Below, piece after piece: positions 1-5,726 of a stretch of DNA of 14,588 bases. Location of the stretch: positions 1-14,588 of the forward strand of contig DAOWDY010000052.1 in assembly GCA_030638785.1 (NCBI GenBank), in the 5' to 3' direction. Numbering within the stretch: the stretch's first letter is position 1; the number at the start of each line of letters is the position of its first letter. Under the pieces are notes generated by a model. It worked only from the letters and a program-made list of their open reading frames with translations. It was not told the DNA's origin and did no database searches. Source of the stretch: Candidatus Thorarchaeota archaeon. GTDB lineage: Archaea > Asgardarchaeota > Thorarchaeia > Thorarchaeales > Thorarchaeaceae. Both the position numbers and the translations under genes were made by a program.

Positions 1-807
1 CCCAAAGTGCATGCTCTAGATGTTGCCAGAGAATATGTTGGAGTACTTGTGGAGGGATATGAAACAACTCTTGAGAAACTTAATAGTTGTATATCCAAGT
101 TTAAGCCTAAGGAGAGTGAACAATCCGTCTTTGATTTCCTAACAGATAGCGTTAGATTAGCACTTGATACTCATATCGAAATCGAATGGGCAGGTCAATC
201 TCATGATAAAGTACCAGCAAAGACTCCTTTGGAGTTCGAGCTACGTTATCGCTGCCCCATCCCAGTCAGAGTGATTGATTACCGGCTCACTCTTTCCAAT
301 AGTGTTACTTTCATTAAAGAACCCGAGATCGGTCAGGGTTACAACCAGGAAGAATCTTGGCTCCTCACAGTCAATCCTGTGTTGAGTGGTGGTGGTATTG
401 TTGGCCCATTTAAGTTAACACTAGAGGGCGAAAGAATTCTAGTTCACAAACACAGTAATCAAGTAGAATTCTTAATCGAGAAAGCTCCTTCTGATTTATC
501 TATGGTCATTACACCTGAACGTATCTCTTGCGACCTCGGTGATGAAGTTGTTCTGGATGTGCATCTTTCAAATGCAGGAGAAGGCCCAGCAGATAATATT
601 GAGTTACTCATCAAACTATCAGACGGATTGGAACTATCACTAGGAAGTGCTGATAGAATGATTCAGTTTCTAGGACCAAGCGAGAATATGCGACTTCAAA
701 TCTATGTTAGAGGTGTAGGTATGGGTGATGAGCTCGTCACTGTAAAACTCATTGACGGTAGAACACAACATGAGATTGTGAAGACTACAATGGTGAGGGT
801 AGGATAA
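1..807 (+). CDS. C-terminal part of a tandem beta-sandwich (CARDB/DUF11-like) protein, 5' end outside the window
   Basis: The reading frame is open from base 1 to a TAA at 805-807. A GTG at 7 could start a 266-residue protein, but no Shine-Dalgarno or promoter can be seen ahead of it and the frame is open upstream, so the gene probably begins to the left. The first ~55 residues look helical. Two all-beta segments follow, roughly residues 55-165 and 168-266. The second has the CARDB/DUF11 look: a strand, then SNAGEGPADNIELLIKLSDG, then alternating hydrophobic strands to the C-terminus. Such Ig-like folds bind proteins or carbohydrates and have no catalytic residues. No signal peptide or membrane segment is visible in this portion. 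Cytosolic versus exported location cannot be decided without the N-terminus. It converges on the TPR gene with only 8 bp between stop codons. Function unknown. Confidence 0.75.
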   Translation, partial: PKVHALDVAREYVGVLVEGYETTLEKLNSCISKFKPKESEQSVFDFLTDSVRLALDTHIEIEWAGQSHDKVPAKTPLEFELRYRCPIPVRVIDYRLTLSNSVTFIKEPEIGQGYNQEESWLLTVNPVLSGGGIVGPFKLTLEGERILVHKHSNQVEFLIEKAPSDLSMVITPERISCDLGDEVVLDVHLSNAGEGPADNIELLIKLSDGLELSLGSADRMIQFLGPSENMRLQIYVRGVGMGDELVTVKLIDGRTQHEIVKTTMVRVG

Positions 808-815
808 ACTGCCCT

Positions 816-1547
816 CTAGGATTTTCGCTTCTTCGAAATCTCTTCACGAATATCAAGACATGCACCCATGACCTGCTGAATTGTTTCTTCTTCTTTGAAA
901 CCTTTGAGGAGGTCATCAGCAACGTCTAGCTTGTTTTGAGTAAGCGCTTCACTAAATGAGAGAAGTGTTTCTAACCAGTCCCAGGTTGTCTTTCCAATGA
1001 TTCGCTTCGCCTTCTCTATCAGATCTTTTGCTTTTTCCATCTCATCGATGGTAGCATATCCCATTGCGGCAAGGGAAAGGTCGATTACTGCTCTCTCAGC
1101 CTTACCATCATCCAGTGCTTTCTCAGAGGCCTTCTCATAGAGCTTCCCCATGTTCTTAGCCGCTGTAAGGAAATACTCAGTGTTGCCGAGCTTGTAGCAC
1201 GAGAAAGCTGCCCAGAGATTTGCTTGTGCTGCTGTTTCAGTCATTCTCTCAAGCAATGCTTCCTTCGCTGCATTTTCATAGAGTGTGAGAGCCGTTCCGT
1301 AATCACTCACTTGCCGGTATTGTGTTGCAGCCTTAAAATACGCATTTGCTGCAGCCTTGTGATTATCAGATTCAACGCTTGCCTCGGCGTAGATGTGATA
1401 ATACTCTGCAGCTTTTCTTGTCATCTCAATTACGCTGTCGAGATAGCATGCAGCAGCCTGTTTGTATCTGTTCGCCGCCTCGTAGTACTTTTCCGCCTCA
1501 GCGTACTCACCAGCAAGACGCTCCCATTGGGTGCATTCGTCCTCCAT
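816..1547 (-). CDS. TPR / alpha-SNAP-like helical repeat protein
   Basis: 243 residues, almost entirely alpha-helical with TPR-type spacing of Ala, Tyr and Leu. Helical pairs begin near residues 8, 44, 64, 85, 106, 125 and 150. Signature stretches are EAEKYYEAANRYKQAAACY (17-35), KAAANAYFKAATQYRQVSDY (64-83) and TALTLYENAAKEA (85-97). Unbroken helical hairpins with YxxAAxxY-like packing resemble alpha/gamma-SNAP, the SNARE-disassembly adaptor, more than short canonical TPRs. The eukaryotic protein is longer, about 295 residues. The C-terminus is basic (SKKRKS). There is no signal peptide or membrane segment, so it should be a soluble scaffold. The ATG at 1547 is preceded by GGAG 11 nt upstream on the minus strand. 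The nearest TATA-like stretch is the minus-strand reading of 1625-1630. The SNAP relationship is an impression from sequence texture; any TPR adaptor would look similar. Confidence 0.8.
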   Translation of the reverse strand: MEDECTQWERLAGEYAEAEKYYEAANRYKQAAACYLDSVIEMTRKAAEYYHIYAEASVESDNHKAAANAYFKAATQYRQVSDYGTALTLYENAAKEALLERMTETAAQANLWAAFSCYKLGNTEYFLTAAKNMGKLYEKASEKALDDGKAERAVIDLSLAAMGYATIDEMEKAKDLIEKAKRIIGKTTWDWLETLLSFSEALTQNKLDVADDLLKGFKEEETIQQVMGACLDIREEISKKRKS

Positions 1548-1628
1548 AGTTATCTCGACTCCAAAGATAGACCCCGCACTAATGCGTATGCCTATTCAGA
1601 GTCCAGATTACTCTAGCCAAGTACAAAT

Positions 1629-1652
1629 ATGTTACTCTGATAGATGTAACAT
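1629..1652. promoter_or_regulatory. Inverted repeat ATGTTAC-N10-GTAACAT in a divergent spacer
   Basis: In the 184 bp spacer between the TPR gene (minus) and the methyltransferase gene (plus), the arms ATGTTAC (1629-1635) and GTAACAT (1646-1652) match perfectly over 7 bp with a 10 bp spacer. The left arm touches an AT-rich stretch (1625-1630) that, read on the minus strand, could be the TATA element of the TPR gene. An arm-to-arm distance of about one and a half helical turns suits a dimeric regulator. It could also be a chance palindrome in AT-rich DNA. Confidence 0.35.
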
Positions 1653-1700
1653 CATTTTTCGGTGGTGCTATCACATCTGGTTCTCAGATTACAACTAGAA

Positions 1701-1708
1701 TTTATATT
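1701..1708 (+). promoter_or_regulatory. TATA box of the methyltransferase gene
   Basis: TTTATATT sits with its centre about 27 bp before the ATG at 1732. An archaeal TATA element is usually centred 26-27 bp before the transcription start. This places the start at or next to the ATG, so the mRNA would be leaderless. No Shine-Dalgarno is visible before 1732, which agrees. Confidence 0.6.
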
Positions 1709-1731
1709 CGAAGTTATTCCTTTGAAATCAA

Positions 1732-2250
1732 ATGGAAAATTGGATGATTTTACTATTAGTTGAGTTCTGTATTCTCATCTTTGGTATCTGGATTGTTTGG
1801 TCTGCCGTGGTGGGTGCACCATGGTTACCTACGCCAAAAAAGAGAGTGCGAGGAATGTTGGAAATAGCTGATGTAAATGCAGATGATATTGTTTATGATT
1901 TGGGGTCAGGTGATGGTAGAATCGTAATTATGGCAGCTAAGGAGTATGATGCAAAATCGGTGGGTATTGAGATAGATCCCATTAGACTACTTTATTCCCG
2001 CTTTGCGATTTGGCGTCATAGGCTAAAGTCCAAAGTCACTATAATTAGAGGTAATTTCTTCAAGATGGATTTGTCAGAAGCCACTGTGGTTACTCTGTAT
2101 CAGGGACATGAGATCAACAAGAAAATAAGAGATAAGTTAGCTCAAGATCTACGACCCGGTACGCGTGTAGTTTCATACCGCTTCATTCTTGATGGCTGGA
2201 CACCATCAAAGACGAACAAGGAGTCATCTACTTTTCTATACATTGCATGA
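1732..2250 (+). CDS. Membrane-anchored class I SAM-dependent methyltransferase, FAM173-like
   Basis: 172 residues. Residues 5-28 form one hydrophobic N-terminal membrane anchor, followed by GAPWLPTPKKRVRGMLEIA (28-46). The Rossmann methyltransferase core then starts with motif I VYDLGSGDGRIVI (54-66), and an acidic post-I strand VGIEIDP (77-83) carries Glu80 for the SAM ribose. Later come a strand ATVVTLYQ (117-124) and RVVSYRFILDGW (145-156). This order (membrane helix, WxPTP motif, DLGSGDGR, late RVxxYRF strand) matches the FAM173 group. Its eukaryotic members ATPSCKMT and ANTKMT methylate lysines on the ATP synthase c subunit and the adenine nucleotide translocase. The prokaryotic substrate is unknown; lysine methylation of a membrane protein is an inference. 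It is monocistronic. Its 3' end converges on HMG-CoA reductase with a 23 bp gap containing the T-run at 2266-2270. Confidence 0.85.
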   Translation: MENWMILLLVEFCILIFGIWIVWSAVVGAPWLPTPKKRVRGMLEIADVNADDIVYDLGSGDGRIVIMAAKEYDAKSVGIEIDPIRLLYSRFAIWRHRLKSKVTIIRGNFFKMDLSEATVVTLYQGHEINKKIRDKLAQDLRPGTRVVSYRFILDGWTPSKTNKESSTFLYIA

Positions 2251-2273
2251 AGAATCTGAAGCAATCTTTTTCT

Positions 2274-3560
2274 CTAATTCTTCTTCAGGTCTTCGAGGAC
2301 TTCTTTTGCTCTCTCCACCTTGACATTCTTCTCTCGAACAAGAATCTCAGCAACTCTTTCTATGAAATCACCCTTAGCACCAGCAGTTGCTGCTACATTG
2401 CGGGCATGAAGTGCCATATGTCCCTTCTGAATTCCCTCTGATCCGAGTGCACGTAAGGCTGCAAGGTTCTGGGCTAACCCCACAGATGCAATGACATGAC
2501 CCAATTCAACAGCGGTTTCAACACCAAGAATTCTGACACTTGTACGAGCAACTGGATGAACCTTGGTTGCCCCTCCAATAAGACCAACTGCCATGGGAAT
2601 CTCAATTGATCCCAAAAGGTGTCCGTCTGTATCTTTCTCGTATTTGGTTAGAGAGCTGTATCCTCCAACAGCAGCATAACTGTGGGCGCCTGCTTCAATT
2701 GCTCGGAAATCATTACCTGTAGCAATTACCACTGCATCAATTCCATTCATGATACCCTTATTGTGCGTGGAGCATCTGTAAGGGTCTGCCTCTGCAAAAG
2801 CCCATGCAGAAATGATGGCATCCACAACCTCTTCTCCACCTAGCAAGTCTTTGTCGAATGTCGCTCGAACTCGCACAAGTCTCTTATCAGCAAGATTGGA
2901 AAGGATTCGTAGAAGCACTTTCCCTTTCGATATTTTTTCAATCATAGGTGCCAATGCTTCGCACATTGTATTGACTGCGTTTGCTCCCATCGCATCACGG
3001 GTATCAACAATAAGTTCAGTTATGACCATTGGACCTTCAGATGTATCTATTACTCTCACTCGAACGTCCTTTGCTCCACCACCAAACTTGACTAGGATTG
3101 GATCCTGCTTGTTTGCTAGTTCAATAATCTCTTCCTTGGCTTCCAATATTCTCAATTTCGCTTCAAATGGAGCTGGTACGTTTATCGCCTGTATCTGTGC
3201 AATCATTACAGGTCCTGTATCGGTTGCAGAGAATCCTCCAAATGTCCTTGCCATCCTTGCTGCATTGCTTGCAGCTGCAACAACTGAGGGTTCTTCCAAG
3301 GCCATGGGAATCAAGTAGTCCTTACTATTGATTCTGAAGTTTGTTGCAATACCTAGTGGCAAAGTCATTGCACCAACCACATTCTCGACCATGTTGTCTA
3401 GTATCTCCATGTCGACCTTACCTGGATCTGATAAGACACCTAGCTCTTCTATAGGAATACCTGTCACTTCAGCGAGTTTCTTAACTCGTTCTTCTCGCGA
3501 CAATTTGTAAAAGCCTGAGATTCTGGAATCCTCTACCAAAACAGCCACCGGAGGATTCAA
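2274..3560 (-). CDS. hmgA: Hydroxymethylglutaryl-CoA reductase, class II
   Basis: Reduces HMG-CoA to mevalonate and CoA with two NAD(P)H, the committed step to isoprenoid ether lipids in archaea. About 428 residues, the usual class II length. It aligns along its whole length with the Pseudomonas mevalonii and Archaeoglobus enzymes. Catalytic residues are present: Glu90 in EEPS (89-92), Lys268 in THNKGIMNGIDA (265-276), Asp284 in GNDFRA (282-287) and His381 in KGHMALHARN (379-388). DAMGANAVNTM (189-199) forms the dinucleotide-binding region. There are no membrane helices, unlike eukaryotic class I, so it is cytosolic. The degradative/biosynthetic label does not follow from class: the Archaeoglobus class II enzyme is biosynthetic, and that role is inferred here. 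The start is uncertain: TTG at 3560, GTG at 3548 or TTG at 3539; conserved sequence begins at about residue 9-11. No good Shine-Dalgarno precedes any of them. Confidence 0.97.
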   Translation of the reverse strand: MNPPVAVLVEDSRISGFYKLSREERVKKLAEVTGIPIEELGVLSDPGKVDMEILDNMVENVVGAMTLPLGIATNFRINSKDYLIPMALEEPSVVAAASNAARMARTFGGFSATDTGPVMIAQIQAINVPAPFEAKLRILEAKEEIIELANKQDPILVKFGGGAKDVRVRVIDTSEGPMVITELIVDTRDAMGANAVNTMCEALAPMIEKISKGKVLLRILSNLADKRLVRVRATFDKDLLGGEEVVDAIISAWAFAEADPYRCSTHNKGIMNGIDAVVIATGNDFRAIEAGAHSYAAVGGYSSLTKYEKDTDGHLLGSIEIPMAVGLIGGATKVHPVARTSVRILGVETAVELGHVIASVGLAQNLAALRALGSEGIQKGHMALHARNVAATAGAKGDFIERVAEILVREKNVKVERAKEVLEDLKKN

Positions 3561-3610
3561 CCTGTGAGTTTCCTAATAAGACTGATGGAGCAACCCAATC
3601 AACCTGAGAG
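3557..3610. repeat. Direct repeat TCAACCTG(T/A)GAG, two copies 42 bp apart, in the HMGR/GlyRS promoter region
   Basis: TCAACCTGTGAG (3557-3568) and TCAACCTGAGAG (3599-3610) differ at one of 12 positions and start 42 bp apart, about four helical turns. The first copy overlaps the upstream-most possible start codon of the HMG-CoA reductase gene. The second lies next to the AT-rich stretch GGTTTAAG (3618-3625), which could serve as a TATA element in either direction. In-phase repeats in a divergent promoter suggest an operator, but there is no direct evidence of a bound protein. Confidence 0.35.
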
Positions 3611-3618
3611 ACCATAGG

Positions 3619-3633
3619 TTTAAGTCCGGGACT
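3619..3633. promoter_or_regulatory. TATA-like stretch followed by palindrome AGTCC-G-GGACT
   Basis: TTTAAG (near 3619-3624) runs into the perfect 11-bp palindrome AGTCCGGGACT (3623-3633). Downstream on the plus strand are GAGG (3647-3650) and the GlyRS ATG at 3660. If the AT stretch is the GlyRS TATA element, transcription would start near 3648, leaving about 12 nt of leader containing the ribosome-binding site. The palindrome would then lie between the TATA element and the start, a repressor-like position. The TATA match is weak. Confidence 0.3.
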
Positions 3634-3659
3634 CACTGGAGTGCCCGAGGTAATGGACA

Positions 3660-5171
3660 ATGGCTTCTGAGAGAGACTTCAACGAGGTTATCAGTGGACT
3701 AGCAAAGAAGCGAGGATTCTATTGGGGCCCCTCGCCAGAGATTTACGGTGGCAGTTCTGGTTTCTATGATTTGGGTCCTCTTGGGAAGTTACTCAAGAAT
3801 AGACTTGAGAGTGTCATACGTTCCTCATTTGTGCGTTCAAATTTTTGGGAGGTCGAATGTCCTACAGTTTCTCCTGAGATTGTTTGGAAAGCCTCTGGCC
3901 ACCTTGATGGATTCATGGACCCTTTGACCCAATGTACCAAATGTGATCAGGTCTATCGAGCTGATAATCTAATTGAAGAACATTCAAACGACGCATCTCT
4001 CAAGGGCTTATCATTGGATGAGATGACTAAGAAGATCGAAGAACTTGGAATTCGTTGCTCAGCATGTAAGAGCGAACTTGGTCCTGTTCAGCAACACAAT
4101 CTAATGCTCAAGACAAAGCTTGGGTTGGATCAAGATGCGTATATGCGGCCAGAAACTGCCACTACAACATATCTTCTCTTCAAGCGGTTTCTTACATTCT
4201 TCAGAGATAAGCTTCCAGCCTCCGTCTTTCAGATTGGTAAAGCTTACAGAAACGAGATCTCGCCCAGACAGGGTATGCTCAGACTTCGTGAGTTCACTCA
4301 AGTCGAGGGTCAGATATTCATTCTTGAAGAAGATGAGATGAACTGGCCTCAGTTTGAAGATATCAAGGATGTAGAACTCCCCTTACTTGCATATCAGGTT
4401 CAAGAGAAGGGTAATGAAAAGGTCAGCATGGTTAAGATGTCTGAGGCTGTCAAGAAGGGATATTTCCAGAAACCGGCCTATGCATGGTGTGTATGGCTTG
4501 CTTACGAGATCTTCCGAGGTATGGGATTCACAAATGAGAACATGCGCCTTCGTCAGCATCTTCTAAATGAACGAGCTCACTATGCGGCTGATGCTTGGGA
4601 TGTGGAGATCCAGACTCGAAGTTTTGGTTGGGTGGAGTGTTGTGGTATCCATGATCGTGGTAACTACGATTTAACAAGACACCAGGAATTCTCGAAGGAG
4701 AGAATGAGTGTCAAAGTGAACAAACAACCTGTGGTGCCTAATGTTTTAGAGATTGCATTCGGAGTCGAGAGACCTCTCTTCTGTCTCTTGGACAACAGTT
4801 ACGCTGAGGACGAGGAACGGAACTGGTTGAAGTTTCCACCTCCTTTAGCACCTGTCCAAGTTGCAATCTTTCCGCTTATGGGTAAACCCGAATTACTAAC
4901 GCCTGCACAAGAAATCTTCAATGCTGTTCTTGACAGTGGCCTCGTAACTCAGTTCGATCGGGGTGGGTCGATAGGAAGAAGATATCGCAGACAAGATGAG
5001 GTCGGAACTCCTTTCTGCGTTACTGTTGATTACGATTCTCTTGAAGATTCAACTGTCACTGTTCGTGACCGAGATTCAATGGAACAAGTCAGAATCAAAC
5101 GTGAAGAACTCGTTGAAACTCTTCATAAACTGGTAAAGGGCACTATTCTATTTGCTTCACTGGCCAAATAG
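3660..5171 (+). CDS. glyS: Glycyl-tRNA synthetase, archaeal/eukaryal dimeric type
   Basis: Charges tRNA-Gly with glycine in the cytosol. 503 residues of a class II aminoacyl-tRNA synthetase. The N-terminus has the GlyRS-specific GSSGFYDLGPLG (31-42). A four-cysteine zinc ribbon, Cys92/Cys95 and Cys133/Cys136, sits in the insertion between motifs 1 and 2. Motif 2 is YRNEISPRQGMLRLREFTQ (196-214) and motif 3 is EIAFGVERPLF (364-374) with Arg371. The catalytic-domain insertion spans roughly 230-320. The HGTP-type anticodon-binding domain starts at about 397 (PVQVAIFPL), includes GSIGRRYRRQDEVGTPF (436-452) and runs to the end. It is somewhat shorter than many archaeal homologues because the insertions are compact. 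The ATG at 3660 has GAGG nine bases upstream; a nearer ATG at 3653 is out of frame. It is transcribed divergently from HMG-CoA reductase. Symbol choice varies between databases (glyS/glyQS). Confidence 0.97.
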   Translation: MASERDFNEVISGLAKKRGFYWGPSPEIYGGSSGFYDLGPLGKLLKNRLESVIRSSFVRSNFWEVECPTVSPEIVWKASGHLDGFMDPLTQCTKCDQVYRADNLIEEHSNDASLKGLSLDEMTKKIEELGIRCSACKSELGPVQQHNLMLKTKLGLDQDAYMRPETATTTYLLFKRFLTFFRDKLPASVFQIGKAYRNEISPRQGMLRLREFTQVEGQIFILEEDEMNWPQFEDIKDVELPLLAYQVQEKGNEKVSMVKMSEAVKKGYFQKPAYAWCVWLAYEIFRGMGFTNENMRLRQHLLNERAHYAADAWDVEIQTRSFGWVECCGIHDRGNYDLTRHQEFSKERMSVKVNKQPVVPNVLEIAFGVERPLFCLLDNSYAEDEERNWLKFPPPLAPVQVAIFPLMGKPELLTPAQEIFNAVLDSGLVTQFDRGGSIGRRYRRQDEVGTPFCVTVDYDSLEDSTVTVRDRDSMEQVRIKREELVETLHKLVKGTILFASLAK

Positions 5172-5200
5172 GGACTGGATAATCATCAATGGGGAAACTT

Positions 5201-5207
5201 GTATAAG
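5201..5207 (+). promoter_or_regulatory. TATA box and ribosome-binding site for the stress-protein/ASKHA unit
   Basis: GTATAAG (5201-5207) in the 70 bp between GlyRS and the stress-protein gene lies 35-41 bp before the ATG at 5242. This predicts a transcription start near 5230 and a short leader carrying GAGG at 5231-5234, seven bases before the ATG. It separates this unit from GlyRS and also supports 5242 as the start codon. Confidence 0.5.
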
Positions 5208-5241
5208 GTATGTAGCAATAGGTTTCCAAAGAGGACGAGAG

Positions 5242-5688
5242 ATGACCGAGGAAGGGATTGTTCAGGTCAAGACCATCATGGTCACTGTTGATGGTTCTGA
5301 TTATTCTGAGAAGGCAGTCAAATATGCATGTGCCATTGGTGTACCACTCAATGCAGATATTATTCTACTCCATGTGGTGCCCATGCTTGTATCAGCTACT
5401 CCCTACCATGACACAATATCAGATCAGCCATTTCTTGCTCTTCGAAAAGTTGGGGAGGATATCTTAGACAAAGCTAAGAAGATAGCCGATTCCTGCCAAA
5501 CTCCGGTGACTGATTTAATTGATCATGGAGACCCAGCCACCAGAATAATTGAGATTGCAGAAGAGCGGAATGTAGATCTCATAATTATGGGGTCTCGTGG
5601 CTTGAGCGGCATTAGAAGACTCTTTACTGGATCAATCAGTGACAAGGTTGCGAATCAAGCATCATGTCCCGTCATGATTGTAAGATAA
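5242..5688 (+). CDS. UspA-family universal stress protein
   Basis: 148 residues, a single USP domain of normal length. The N-terminal strand and loop TIMVTVDGSDYSEKAVKYA (11-29) carry the adenine-side Asp17. The C-terminal ATP-binding signature G-x2-G-x9-G-S is complete: Gly117, Gly120, Gly130 and Ser131, in GSRGLSGIRRLFTGS. It is followed by the dimerising strand CPVMIVR. The protein is thus of the ATP-binding, UspFG/MJ0577 type rather than the non-binding UspA type. These are cytosolic dimers acting in stress signalling; the target is unknown. The frame is open back to 5152 inside the GlyRS gene, but 5242 is chosen because GAGG lies seven bases upstream, a TATA element fits, and the extra residues would be non-conserved. 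The ASKHA gene follows after 38 bp and is probably co-transcribed. Confidence 0.93.
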   Translation: MTEEGIVQVKTIMVTVDGSDYSEKAVKYACAIGVPLNADIILLHVVPMLVSATPYHDTISDQPFLALRKVGEDILDKAKKIADSCQTPVTDLIDHGDPATRIIEIAEERNVDLIIMGSRGLSGIRRLFTGSISDKVANQASCPVMIVR

Positions 5689-5726
5689 TCAAACAGTCTT
5701 ACCACAACATCTAGGAAGACCAGATT

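Noticed and set aside
1224..1616. Plus-strand open frame opposite the TPR gene
   Set aside because: Cys/Ser-rich antisense shadow of a clear helical-repeat gene; no ribosome-binding site and no recognisable fold.
2812..3318. Plus-strand 168-codon frame opposite HMG-CoA reductase
   Set aside because: Lies wholly antisense to a highly conserved enzyme. Its Ser/Thr/Ala-rich translation is the usual complement artefact.
5152..5241. Longer N-terminus for the stress protein, starting inside the GlyRS gene
   Set aside because: No ribosome-binding site at 5152, extra residues not USP-like, and a TATA element plus GAGG support 5242.
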